Assembly (NCBI GenBank): GCA_000320545.1
Contig: ADNK01000425.1
Span: 2,501 to 66,500, forward strand
DNA length: 64,000 nt
DNA from: Bigelowiella natans CCMP2755
Taxonomy: Eukaryota > Cercozoa > Chlorarachniophyceae
Direction of reading: 5' to 3'
The notes beneath the pieces are model-generated. The model saw only the letters and a program-made list of their open reading frames with translations. It made no database searches and was not told the DNA's origin. A program made the position numbers and the translations under genes. Positions 46,310 through 59,155 of the stretch are shown piece after piece. The first letter of the stretch is position 1; the number at the start of each line of letters is the position of its first letter.

Positions 46310-46620
46310 TTGTGCGTTGTTGTTGTTCTTGTTCTTGTTCGATGTTCTTTGTTAATAAATAGTTTTGAGTTACATGTAGATCTAGTTACAACCTGTAGAT
46401 CTAATTCTATTCGCATCCTTGATTTTGTCAGTGTTGTTCGATGTTCTTTGTTAGTTGCTCGATGTTCTTTGTTAGTTGTTCGATGTTCTTTGTTAGTGTT
46501 GTTCGATGTTCTTTGTTAGTGTTGTTCGATGTTCTTTGTTAGTGTTGTTCGATGTTCTATAATAGTTGTTCGATGTTCTTTAATAGCTGTTCGATGTTCG
46601 ATGTTCTTTGTTAGTGTCGT
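46310..46620. repeat. Array of about 20-bp GTTCGATGTTCTTTG units
   Basis: At least nine degenerate units of GTTCGATGTTCTTTGTTAGT with variable spacers. The unit is the reverse complement of the AAGAACATCGAAC-like units at 39010–39060. Flanking phrases (ATTCTATTCGCATCCTTGA) resemble the dispersed-repeat core. A (CAT)n tract follows at about 46634–46662. Confidence 0.9.
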
Positions 46621-46860
46621 AGATCTGGAAGATCATCATCATCATCATCATCATCATCATACTCCCCACACCACATCATGTCACTGCTTACGGGAATAAT
46701 CAGAATAGTGAAGAGTGTAGACACATTTAATCACCTTAGAACGGCCTCAGACTGAACCTCAGATGAACGGACGAATTATCCCTGATATTATTTCCGAAAA
46801 TATATTAAGACAATAGGGAGGAGACAGTAGTGGACTATTTTATCTAATCTCAATTAACGA

Positions 46861-49800
46861 ATGATTACTGACCAATTTGGCCAACGGGAAAGGGGGGCTC
46901 CTCAAGATTACTACTACGATAATGGCGGTGGCGACTACACCAACGAGGATCAACAAATCCTCAGTTCCCGTCATCATCATCCTTTCGCTGTCAACGAGCA
47001 GCCCCCCCCCACTAGTCGACAAAATTTGATGATATCTCGTGGTATATGAAGATACAGTGTAAAAATAACACAACAACTCTCTTCTTACATTACGTAATAT
47101 TAGGTGTTCCTAGCCGTTCCCCCAGCCAACCTCTTAAAATTCCCAGAAGTAGCAATGTTTCGGTAGAATAAAGGCGATAACTAATTAAATGATGACTCTT
47201 CATAATAGTTATGTTTCAGGTCAAACGTCGCCCCCAACAGATTCCCAAGCATGCTATTCCCAGCACGAGCAATCCATTCAATGCATCGTCGTCCTATGGG
47301 CATTATACATCTGATGATGCCTTAGGAGAGACACAGACAGCTTTAGCTGAGCGATTACAACGGATCCACATGCACGGAGAGGGATTTGAAAAAGAAGATG
47401 AGTATCACACTGCTATCGAGCAACTGGTATTGTTGTTATTATTAACATATTATATTATTATTTATTCCCTTATTTTGGGTTGATCCTTCCGTTAAATTCT
47501 GCCGGTTAATCTACAGGGTGTATTTAACTTTGAGGCAAAGGATAAATTGCTCAAGTTGCAACGGAATCGTCCTACTACCAGTACTAATTCACAGAAGAAG
47601 GAGAAGGAGGAGGATACCACTGATTATTACAATAACCCAGACAGTAATAACAATACTAATAGTAGTTATGTGAATTTTCAATGCACTACTTCCAAGAGAG
47701 AGGGCAAATTCCACAGTGGAGACGAAGGAGAAGAAGATACGTACTATGGCCAACAAACTCCAAATTATAATGGCGGGAGCAGGAAAACTCAAAATACTTC
47801 TTCATTGTTGAAGCATTTGGACAACTCGACGTTTATACAACATGATTGTGATGATTATGATAAGAGAAAAGGTAAAATAAATATTTCTGCAAGTGCAAAG
47901 AGGAATTATAATGGCTCTTCTTCTTCTCCTTCCTCTCGTGTGACTCCTGATGGATACAAACATGACGATCACTTTCCTCCAAAAAGTCCCATTAAAGATG
48001 ACGACAAGGAAATGCACGAATATCAACGCAATTACATATTCTCGAAGACTACAGAGAGGCACAATACTGTGACGTATCCTCCTGCTGCAGATGACTCATC
48101 ATCACCATCATCATCATCATCATCATTATCCCCCTGCATAGAAACAGCAGCAGCAGCAGTAGTAGGGCCTGCTCCTCAAATTTTCCCATCATCAGTAAAA
48201 TCTCCTTCTCCCCATCATCCTCTTGCTCCTGTGGAACAGCAACAAAACTTATTAGGTATGAGAATGAGCAGAGGGTTCGGTCTTCCGAGCTCAAGTGCAG
48301 AAGTAGATCCTCCTCCACCACCATTAGAAGGAGGTGCTCTACTCGATCACCACCAAACTGGTCGTAGCAGAAAGTCGCAGAAGAAGAACAAAAATGTTTA
48401 TGACAATGCCAAAGATGTTGCTGCTTCTAATTATGATGATGATGATGACGACGATGATGGTGTCCAAAAGAACTATTCCTTGAAAAGGGGGGATTTAGGT
48501 CAGGACGACTCTATTTCTGCACAACGGTTGTTGCCTTCTCCATCTGTGTTGTTGACTCCTAAATCATCATCATCATCATCATCAAGAAGAAGAAGAAGAA
48601 GAAGAGACATAATTGGAAAATATGAGGGAGGCAGTAGTTGTAGTAGAGATCCTCCTCCCTACGATGGAGGAGGAGGAAAAGATCTTGGTATTATTCATTC
48701 TGCTCAGCAGACAGAGGGGTTAGCGAGGAGGAGGAGGAGGGAAAAGCTGCTTGTTAATGGGGATTATCAGTTAGAAAGAGCAACACTTATAAGAAGAAGA
48801 AGAAACAATCTTGTTGCAGCAGCTTCTTCTCCCAAAGAAGGAGGAGGAGGAGGAGGAGGTGGTGGTTTAGAAAACCAGTACTATCCCAAGACCCTTTCTA
48901 CTAATGATTTCAAAGTTGAAAAAAATAGTAGTAGTACCAATCATGTCATTCAAAATTCTCAACGGTTTGGAAGTTTAAAGGAGCTCAGAAATGGCTGCAT
49001 GCTAACGCCTTCAAAAAGAAACAAGATTAAAATTGGAACAACGGCTGTCCAAAAGAGTCAAGAAGAAGATCAGCTTGTAAGCGATGATGATGATGATCGC
49101 ATCTTGATAAGAAGAAGCAGCAATGCAGTACAAGAAGGAATCCCACCTTATGCGGCACCAAGTGGCAGGAGGACACCATTGCTCGGAACACGACCTGATC
49201 AACTATCAACTAACGATTTCTCGCTTACAGCAACGAACAACTTTTCTCATACAAATAATCTTTATGCTGATGCCCTCGAAGGCAATCATAACAACAAGCA
49301 CTCAATTGGAAGAAGCAGCAGTACAATTCATCCAAATGGTAGGGGTAAGAAGAGCCAGAATAAAGGAAATCATGATGAGGAGTGTGATACTAACATTAGG
49401 GTATTCCCAACACCGGTCTATGACGACATGACAACACAAGAATCCCTTGTAATATCTCAGAGTATTCTTCAGGCGAATAAACAACAATTTGATGATAATA
49501 ATAATAATAATAATGATGATGATGATGATCAACAACGTAGAAGAACTTTCCTGTCCTTGAGGGAGGAAGAGGGTGGTGATGGTAGTGGTGGTGGTGGCTT
49601 TAACTTTAATGATAATACTGGAACATACACGGATCCATTCTCAACAACCGGTGCTACTACTACTACTGATATTGAGGATAGTTATGATAATCATCTCCTT
49701 GGGAAACAAAGTAGCGGAGGAGCCGCCCGGTGTAATTACAATAATTATAATAATGAGAGGACAAACAGTCACAAAGAAGCATCCACTACGTCAAGAAGAC

Positions 49801-51282
49801 CCAGATCTAATAGGAGCGGCACCCATTTGGAGAACAAGGAACAGCAGGAGCAGCAAAGTTTGGGTACTATTCCATCATCTTTTCTTTGCTTCCAAGAGGG
49901 GAAGAATTACCTGGAACAACATCCAGAGGGCTACTTACCAAAAGCAATGGATGATGATGATGATGATGATGATGATACTAGCACGCATAGAAAGCAGCAG
50001 CAGCAGCAGCAGCAGCAGTATATTCGGCCAGGGTCAGCATCCAGAAGGGAGAAAAGAAAGGGAGCAGGAAGAAGAGCAAAGAGGGTCATCAATCGAGGGG
50101 GGGGAAGGGGGGGAGAGAAGAGGGAAATAGGGCGCAAATTGAAGAATAATATAGCACCGATGAGCTTTAAAACGACAGGTCTACAACACAACTCACCGGA
50201 ATCTTCGCAAACATTTCGAGAATATCGTGGGCATCATGATCATGATCATGATGCCCACATCATTTGTGGTGATACTACTACTACTACTACTACTACTTCA
50301 ACCGGAGCAGAAATCTCTTTTGATCACCTCTCTAGCCATAACATCCATGACAGTGGTAGTAGCCATGAATTTTTGAACACCCACGATTTTGAGGACTACA
50401 ATCCTGAAGAAGAAGAAGTGCTAGCAGAGCAACTGAGAAGTAGTAGTAATCGCAGCGGCAGTTTACTAATTAGTGAGCAGCTTGAAGAAGAAGAAGGAGG
50501 AGCTCTAAATAATGGGCGATTAAGTTCAAATATGAACAGCATTGCAATGAATGTACACACACGAACGAATAACATACTATCTCCAGCTTCACGAGGAGTG
50601 TGCGAACAAAGAGTACTGCCAAAGGACACACCACCACCACCACCACCTCTCAGTAGGGATAGGGAGAAGCAGCACCTTCATCATCATCATCAGCAGCAGC
50701 AGCAGCAGGAACATCGTCATCATCATCATCGTCATCATCATCATCATCATCATCATCATCAGGGATTGGATGTATCGTCTCAACCTATAATGACGGCAGA
50801 CACACAAAAGAATTACCACCACCACCACCCACTTATCACCACCACCATTGACGACACTGCTGCTGCTGCTACTACTACTACTACTACAACTTCTTCTTCG
50901 CTCTGGGATGCGAGAAGCATGAGAGAATCTTCAGTAGCTGAGGAACAACTTAAAAATAATACTCCGCTTGATGCTGCTTTATCGAAAGAAGGAGGAGGAT
51001 ATCTAGGGGCATGCAGGCACTGTCAACGAAAATTTAACCTTCGATCTTTGCAGAAACACGAACGTGTCTGTCAAAAGGTAGTGTGATGTAATGCAATACA
51101 AGCTTTTCTTTTAAAACAATTATAACTCGATTCATTTGTTACATACAGGTATTTTCTTCAATAAAACGTAATCAAAGAAATCTCTCATCATTGCAGCAGA
51201 AAAGTATAGTAAAGTCTAACAAAGGATGCCGCCATCCATCAATACAAGGCCTTGCAAACTCAGTAGTTAGTGCTCAATGTGA

Positions 51283-51315
<33 letters not shown>

Positions 51316-52000
51316 AATCGCTAGCCGTCGTTGTAGTTCAAGAAGTCCAACTTGTTTGAAACAGAAAAGACAGAATAAAAGTTCTGGTCTGAATTCAGGA
51401 AGGTCAGCAGGAACCAAGGATTCTTCCAAACAAACACAGCAGCTCCACGCTAAGGCGCTACCAATCCGCACAGCAGCAGCCATGAAGCTGCACCCTTCCA
51501 AAAGTTCCCAGGAGAAAGAATCCCTTCTGGATAAGAAGAGGGAAATTTATAAGCCTAAAAGGTGTAGTAGTCGTAGTAGCAGCAGCAACAGCAGCAGCAG
51601 CAGAGATCACTTGTTGAAAAGAAGGCCACCAAGCGTCAATCGACGATCAAGGTCACGGACAGAACAGCGAGCAGTTCCTTTTGATGGAGGTGTATGTAGC
51701 ATGTGTAATGCTCCGATACGTAGTAGTAGTGGTAGTAGTACTACTACTACTAAAGATAGGTGCCGTCAGTGTGGTAGCAGTTTCACACTTTGTCCACCAA
51801 AATTTCCCCGCCACCGTGTTCGTGGAACCAGTGCAAGCACTGCCTTTGTGAATAAGCAAACCAACGATTCTGCACGTAACACGACATCTTCTTGGTCAAG
51901 AAGACGTAAAAATTTGGGTAAAGCTGTCTCCAAAAAATCTGAAATTTCTCCTCGAGGAAATGAGACCAAGTCGAATTCGCGTTCAAATCGACGGGCATGA
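46861..52000 (+). CDS. Giant low-complexity protein with ZC2HC (FAM164-type) zinc finger, 5 exons
   Basis: Exons 46861–47041, 47104–47162, 47220–47426, 47517–51077 and 51149–52000 join in phase to about 1,619 residues. Most of the protein is disordered and made of homopolymer runs (Asp, Ser, Asn, Gln, His, Thr, Arg, Gly, Pro), each coded by a trinucleotide microsatellite kept in frame. The only clear domain is near the C-terminus: ACRHCQRKFNLRSLQKHERV followed by CQKVFSSIKR, the C2HC motif (C-x2-C…H-x3-C) and trailing KxF of ZC2HC1/FAM164 proteins. An intron lies exactly after CQK. A second Cys cluster (CSMCNAPI…CRQCGSSFTLC) follows. A short conserved-looking segment near residue 85 (TQTALAERLQRIHMHGEGFE) may bind a partner. 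Related proteins are found in ciliated eukaryotes, role unclear. Confidence 0.8.
50227..50258. repeat. Perfect 32-nt palindrome inside an exon
   Basis: GTGGGCATCATGATCA followed by its exact reverse complement. It lies in the giant exon of the ZC2HC gene and codes a Gly-His-His-Asp-His-Asp-His-Asp run. Could fold as a strong hairpin in RNA or as a cruciform. Confidence 0.9.
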
Positions 52001-52079
52001 ATTCATTGAAAAAAACGATGTATTGTTTCATTGCAAGTTTGTGTAAAGAATGCAATCATGTTTTGATCAATTCTGCTGC

Positions 52080-53170
52080 CATATTTCTTTCAAGATGTTT
52101 AAGGTGTTTGCCTGTCTAGCTGTCTAGCTAGCGCTGTTGATAGTATCTAGCGACACATGGAGCTTGCATGCCATGAACTAGTGAACAGCGTGTGAGCATT
52201 TGTGAAGCTCCTACCACATCTCTAGATCTAGATTTGATCGAGCAGACATCGATAACCTATGCTAGCTATCTACGTGTAGCCGCTGCATGTGCTAGTCTAG
52301 TAGTGTGTTGTAGATGTGCACAGGATGCACTTTAACATACATCTGACGGTTCGAATCAGCGCCGTTACGTATAGATATGTGGCTAGTGTGGCACTTGCAA
52401 GCTAGAAAGCACTTCTAGACTTACGCCGGGCTACATGAAAGGCATTGAATATGGTCATGCGCTGGCGTCAGCTTTCATCAGTCCTTCTCAAATTCTCATA
52501 CACGCTTATAGCTAGATAGCCTTTATCATAACACTCTAAGAATTGTTGTGCGTTGCTGTGCTCTGCGCTCTGTGCTCTGTGCTCTATCTATCTAGCTAGC
52601 GAGATCACTAGCTAGGCTTCGCTTTGCTTCATGACAATTTTAAGCACGTAGTGAACAATGGACACCAACACGGCTAGACGGCTAGACGGACACGCGACAA
52701 CTAGACAATGAGATGCTGCACTAGTGCACAGATGCAACAGCTGGTGAAATCATTGAAATAATAATAATACAGCATGCATTTCAATGAATGTAACACATAT
52801 TTCCTACGCCTAGTAGCTAGCCAGCTAGACATGCTGCGAGAAAGTCAAAATAGCACATTGTTTCGCGTTGTTGTCCAAAACGTTGTATCCATTGTGTCGC
52901 CATGCGCTTGACAACGTCTTGAAACATATCTGGAAATTGATCGATCTTTAATGCATTGCTCGATCGTCGCGTGAGAACAATGGTAGCTGTACTAGTCTAG
53001 TAGTGTAGCACAAGTTGTTATAATTAGATGAGTGTCAACTGAGCTCTGCAGATGCCTGCTAGATGTCTAGGTGTGCTAACAAAGCGCAAGCTACGGATGG
53101 ATGCCGCAGCAGGAATGCTGTTAAACTCTCGATTTATTGATATCCTTCCATGAATTAATCATGTGGCACT
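52080..53170. other. Convergent-gap island 9
   Basis: Between the ZC2HC gene (plus) and the ZRANB3-like gene (minus). CTAGCTAGC, GCTAGACGGCTAGACGG, TGCATG and GATCGATC words; contains TGTAGCCGCTGCATGTGC at 52275–52292, matching the first 14 or so positions of the island 3/5 18-mer. A TCTGTGCTCTGTGCTCT tandem is near 52560–52585. No exon. Confidence 0.65.
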
Positions 53171-53272
53171 GACGTGTCTATGGGTGTAAAGGAAGAAGTT
53201 CTCAGGAAAATTAGACACAAATAATTTCCAGAGGATCGAATGTCGGCACCAGCGTAGAATTGCAACACCTTC

Positions 53273-56178
53273 TTAATTTACTTTGATTTCGGGCATCATC
53301 ATCTTAGTTTTCCTATTTTTGCCTCCTCCTCCTACATTCTTGCTGGTGGCGACCACATTTGCACGCCAATGCATAAATTGTCGAGTCTTCCTCTGGTGAC
53401 AGGGGATGCAAAGAGTTTGGTAGTTCTCCATGCCACATTCTCCACCTGAACGCGCAACCTCCAAAATGTGGTCTGCCTCCCAGAATAGACCTTCTGTGAT
53501 TTTTCTCTCATTATCTACCAATCGTTTGAACCTCTTCCTCCCAATTGCAGAAGGGTTGTACCCCGCTGCATACAACACTTTCTTGCGATCATCGATCCCT
53601 ACGGAGGAGGAGGAGGAGGAGGAGGAGGAGGTAGGAAAAACGGTCGTTGGTTCGTCCAGATGGATGATGGTAATGATGATGATGATGATTACGATAAAGC
53701 CAGCATCGACACAACCGAATGAGCTACTACTACTTAAGTCTGAATTTGCACTACTACTACGACTACTACTACTACTACTACATGAATGAAGCAATGATGG
53801 CATGTTGATGTATCAATCACCACCTTTAAGTGCCTCAACGAGGTGAAATAACTTTCGACAATCGGTGTTACAACTCTGGCAGATGCCCTCTTCGAGGTTG
53901 GAGAGACGCGCACGCACAAGACTTGAAGTGCCAACACGGAGAGTGTATTCTGAGTAGCAATCACGAGAACATAGCATTTCCCTCAATCGCTGAATGTCAC
54001 TCCTCCTCCTCCCCCTTTGACTCTTCGGCTGCTTGCAACACTGGTGGGGAGCAGTCGTTGGCAAGCTGTTCTGCAACGGATTTCGACAGTAGAGGCAAAG
54101 ACGTGTGTTATCGGGAAGCACGATCTGGGATCTTATTACCCCGTTTGCGAAGACAATCTATGCAGTCATTATAGAATCAACACAGCGACGACGACACAAA
54201 TTAACAAATTATCTAAGTAGTAGGAACATTTTAGAATTAGATGATGATTCTATAAAGATTAGTGGTGGTGATTCATTATCGTAAACTCCATCTCACTGTT
54301 GGAATGACAAGCTTATAATTGCCATCATCTTTTTCGCAATTTCGTGGCTATTCCTCGCCACTTTTGAAACTATAATCACCATTATCACTCAATATTACTT
54401 ATCACCAATATCATTCATTACTACTTGCTCGATTCTGCCATCCTCAGGTGCATTTTCGATGAAACTTTGGTGTGATGCCCAACGCCTTTTACTTCCCCCT
54501 CCTCCCCCTTTTCGAAATAACGGCTCTTTTGCAAACTTAGCAGCTGCTACGGAGATAACTTGAATATCCAGAGGTAGGTATAGAACTTTGCCTGTAAGTC
54601 TATGCTGCCAAATTGGCTTCAAGCTATCCCACTCCACAACAAACTGGAACACCAAATTCTTCAATTCTCCCCAGCGACACCGAAGAGAATGTGAAAGTAC
54701 TGAAGGAATCCATTCTTCCTTAGCAGTGCTTGCCGTATTGCTGCATTTTACCAACATTTCTTTGCCCTCGTTATCGCCTGTTACAGAAACAAAACACATT
54801 TATTCTGTGATTTGAAACACACCATACACACACACACACATACAACACGTGTATGGATAGTTCGTGTTGTGCGTCGCGTTTAAATGCAAACTTTAATTTG
54901 CATATTATTACCAACGGCTTCCTGCTGTTTATCTGCCTCTCCTGCTGCTCTGGATCTTATTTCCTCAATATTCACGCTCCCAAGGCATCGGTTTCTGCTG
55001 TCACACACGTGAAGTCTTCCAGAATGTTGCGATACAACAAATCTAATGCAACACTTGCCAGCTCCCGCTGAAGAAGATGATAAGGATGAACCAGGATAAT
55101 ACATAGGAGGAGGAGGAGGAGGAGGAGGAGGAGGAGGATGGTGGTGGTTGTTTTTACCAAAATCGTTGACTAATATTCTTCTTTTGCATTTGCCTCTCTC
55201 CTCCTTGAAGGAGAAGGAGTAGGAAGAGTATCTATTCTTTCCAGTGTTGTTGTCGTCGTCCTCTTCACCATCATCAACGGCATTTTCTTCCCCGTTATTA
55301 TAACCATCTTTTTGTATTTGTCCTTCTCCATCACCGTTATTACTATCACAAGAGTCTTTGATAGAAGCAGCAACAATATCAACATAATTGACCATGTCCT
55401 TGATAGATTGAACGCGGAAATCCTGTGAATCACCACCGTTTGTGCACCTTGAGATGTTGGTAGATTTATGTAAGATCTTCCTCCACATGACCTCATCCTT
55501 ACTCCCACGTGCACAGACGTAATGCATATTACAGACTGCTGCGTGCTTCTTCTTCTTCTTCTTAATGTGCTGCTGCTGGCAACTGCTGGTGTAACGATGG
55601 ACACGGTCTTCGGCTTGTACCTTCACACCAAAACACGTACGTAGCAGCAGGCAGCAGAACAACACCACCCATGTTATTATTATCATTAGTAGAAGTATTT
55701 GTGTATCATCAAGTATTATCGATAATGTCCATGAATATTGTGACAACTTACAAGCTCCGAAGGCGTCCACATCAGCTCACCAAAAACTACATCAGATGCG
55801 ATCGATAGGTTTAATCCTGAAATAAGTGAAAAAAGTCATCATGCACTTCAACGGTAGCAAGCATTTAGACACGCCGCCCTCTCTCTAAATTATAAAAGGG
55901 AAACTAGTACCCCTCCTCGTACTACTCATACTACTAGTACCCGTTCCCATAGCCTTGATGCTTAGCACTGCAACCCTGGTGACCTCATCATTCTCAAATT
56001 TCTTCAGCAGCCGATGCCTAGTGTCTGCTGGAGTGCAACCCTTAAGGCAAACCTACATACAATTATAACGATAATAATAATTAATAATGATAACAACACT
56101 TCAACACACCCAATAACAATTAGATTAATACACCATGCATTCTTTTTAGTACAGACATACATGTTGACTCTGTGCTAT

Positions 56179-56214
<36 letters not shown>

Positions 56215-56421
56215 GTACCAAGTCCTCCTTTCCTTCTCTATGCTTGTAGAAGTATGTCCGCAAACAATCACGAATGCGGTCTATCACCGAGATGTGAAAC
56301 GCAAAAACTACGATTTTTGTATTGGATCTACGCTCTTTCTTATACAGCAATTTGACTATGTAGCTGACCACAAAAGGGATCTTTGCTATCCCCACTGATT
56401 CCCAGTCAGTAAGCATACTAT

Positions 56422-56454
<33 letters not shown>

Positions 56455-58255
56455 AGCAAAGTTGTGGTTGTTGGTGTTCCCACTGGCTGCTTTTGCTTCT
56501 CGAACAATGAGCTTGTTCAATGTTGTTGTTGTTGTTGCTGTTGTTACTATTGAAACCACCAACACAACTACCATTATCACTGCCAGCACCATCAATTTTC
56601 CAATTACTACTATCACAACTAAAAGGAGGACAGTCGCTGTCCATGACCACCCGCGACCTCTTGGACATTCTCATCATTGTTCTGTTCTCCTGCCTGTTGG
56701 CCCCCTGCTGCTGCTTCTTATTGGGGATGTTTGCGGTAATGTTATTTTTATCATTATTATCATTATTACTATTACTTTTATTAGGGTTAATAGAAACACG
56801 AACTAGGATCCTGTTTTTCACCGGCAGTGAATTTGCCATAACATGCTGCTTAAGTCGACGGACGAGACACGCGTCGGTGAGAAAATTGTAGAGTTCCGCC
56901 AATCGCTCTGGAAGGCCAAGCCCCCACTGCCACTGACTCGTGCCGTTTGGCAGCCGAAACCAATACTTGGAACAAAAATAGTCACCAAAAGCCTCATGTG
57001 TCTTCCAACGCGTTTGGAGTTTGTCCGGGCAGAGAAGAGCGAGTTGGTAATAGAGATCAATAGGCCTGTCTAGGCAAGGTGTTCCAGATAGCAATAGTAC
57101 TCGTGGAGGAGAACCAGCCCTCTGTCTTTGCCACCGCTGCTCTAATGAGAGCTGTGGTATTGGTAGTTGCCCTATCGTTGTCAAGGGATCCATCACACGT
57201 CCGAACTTTTCGCCATCTATTCTCTTATGAGGAAACAAAGCGTCCAAATCTCCTTTCCTCCGCTGAATCTCTACCATATTTGCACAATAATGTGACAGAT
57301 GAGTGAGATCATACTGATCGACTCATACTTACTATAACTATCGATTAAAAGATGCGAACCAGGTAAGAGTCAAATGGATATTTTTTGAGAGTTTTGAACA
57401 AATGAATATTTTTTAGTTTCTTTTGCGAGAGAAAGGAAAAGGCTTCACTACTTTGATGGTATTTCTTTGAAGCAGGTGAATGACTGCTCGCCCTGGACGG
57501 TATGAGCGAACTATCGTCATCAAGAGTAAACTTATCGCGCGGCAATCTAACCTGGGGTCATAACGCACATGGATGGGAGGAAGCAGACAGAATAATATTT
57601 GTTATGATGAGGACACTGTCTGCAGTTCTCAATCATTCCGTTCCTAAAAGAGGCTACCAGCTGGAAGATGGCCTTCGTGCGCTCACTCCATCGTTTAAGG
57701 TTTTGAGATTCATCTACAATGATGAAACCCCACCCGACTCGGCGAATCTCACGCAAACATGAAACTAAGTAATAGTTTAACAATAGTACTCACTAAAACT
57801 ACTTCTGAGACACGAATCAATCAACGTCTCTAGTCAGTCCTTTCTAATGTGAATTGTGCTCTTCTAATAGTCTAGAAATCCCATCAAAAATTTAACAATT
57901 CATAAACCTCACTCCCCCATCTTTCCCCTCTTCTTGCCCGCCTCTTCTAATTGACGTACTAAGCATTCGGTAGCTGATAATGCAGACTCTAACTCCCGGT
58001 TCTACTGTATCCGCGTGTGAACTGAAAACTTGAATGTCGTCGGTTGGATGCAAGTAATGCAACCAAGTCTCAAGCTGAGTAAAAAAGTCGAAGTGAAGTC
58101 AACTTATGAAAGCATCGACTCGCTGCTGATAAAGCTTTTCTCACGACCTGTTCTGCCCAAGTCTTCCTTACTGAAGCTGGGCATACAATTAACAACGGCC
58201 AGTCTGACCTTGGAAGGAAGTATAAATGTATCCACACACATACACACACACACAC

Positions 58256-58317
<62 letters not shown>

Positions 58318-59155
58318 TTGTAAATTTACGTTCGTCATCTTGCTGTAATCATGATGAGTCATGTTAGATGATGAAAATTATGTTTCTTGTGTAACAGACA
58401 TTCACATTATCCCTGCTAAAAAATTATTCAAGACAAACATAAGTTTCTACGATAAATTCTATCCGACTACTTATAAATTGACGCCACAGCCAGTGCCTCC
58501 AGAGTCTTTCCTAACCCCATATCATCTCCAAGAAGGGCATTTCCATTAAACTTTGAGACTATGCGCACGATGCCTATTCGGGAGAGGGAAGAGAATGGGG
58601 GAAAATATACGGTTTCCTAATATCGTGAGAAATTTACTATATGCAATTAGGTGCCATACAGTTACTAAAATTGTGTGGTTTGAATTTATTTAAAATACTT
58701 AAAAGAATGGAGGGAGTAAAGAATACGCAAAACGTATCATAATACCTTCTAGTTGAAACGAAAATAACGTTCTGAATAGATGGATCTGGAAGATAATGAG
58801 CGAAACAGCAAAAAAGAATATCACTAATGCAATAAAAAGTTAAAAGTATTGACTTAAATACTGGAATCGCATTCTCCGGAAGGCCGTGGGTGTGGAGGAC
58901 ATTCAGCATTTGTTTCCTTGTGTCTTCGAGGTTTTTATTCACTTTGGATTGAGACTTTCTCTGGATGATTTCGCTCTTTTTTGAAACGAAAGCATGTCCA
59001 TCCAGCGAACAACCTTCAAAGCCATTATTTGGTTTTCGATCAGTCGATCGTCGATATTTATTACCTGGACGGATTCGCTTTCGTCCAGGTGGCTTCTTCG
59101 GTGTTCTAGAACAGTATGGCTTCTTCATGGAACTAGCTTCATACTCGAGTACCAT
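53273..59155 (-). CDS. ZRANB3: ZRANB3-like SNF2 translocase with C-terminal HNH nuclease, many exons
   Basis: A nearly 6-kb gene. From the N-terminus: basic region (MVLEYEASSMKKPYCSRTPK at 59155); Walker A (NALLGDDMGLGKTLEALAV, about 58480–58560); WPLLIVCPASVRKTWAEQ (about 58200); LETWLHYL…VCIISYRML (about 57960–58080); WGFIIVDESQNLKRW, DEAH-box variant (about 57700); VLLLSGTPCLDRPIDLYYQL and VRRLKQHVM (about 57100–56840); LKGCTPADTRHRLLKKF…RVAVLSIKAMGTG (about 56060–55960); LNLSIASDVVFGELMWTP and QAEDRVHR (about 55830–55600); REMLCSRDCYSEYTLRVGTS and GICQSCNTDCRKLFHL (about 54000–53850); and FWEADHILEVARSGGECGME then NYQTLCIPCHQRKT, a complete HNH site (about 53500–53390). This is the domain order of ZRANB3, which remodels and incises stalled replication forks. 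Long Ser, Asn, Gly, Pro and Asp runs interrupt it. Exact exon borders were not all solved; the PIP box and NZF finger were not located. Confidence 0.85.
56175..56455. repeat. Two (TAC/ACT)n tracts within the ZRANB3-like gene
   Basis: Trinucleotide tracts at about 56178–56216 and 56416–56455 translate in the gene's frame as poly-Ser (SSSSSSSSS), with further Asn runs at about 56520–56560. They interrupt the region between the two RecA-like lobes. Confidence 0.8.
58229..58317. repeat. (CA)n microsatellite
   Basis: About 85 nt of CA with few changes, in an intron of the ZRANB3-like gene between the Walker A exon and the motif Ia exon. Confidence 0.95.

Noticed and set aside
46310-46519. 69-aa plus-strand frame rich in Val/Leu/Cys
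   Set aside because: Translation of the GTTCGATGTTCTTTG array.
49573-50130. 185-aa plus-strand frame inside the ZC2HC exon
   Set aside because: Alternative frame of a long trinucleotide-repeat exon; the 1,187-codon frame carries the zinc finger and joins neighbouring exons in phase.
52340-52375. GGTTCGAATC-like T-loop suggesting a tRNA gene
   Set aside because: No acceptor stem, D-loop or A box at the right distance on either strand; it lies in island 9.
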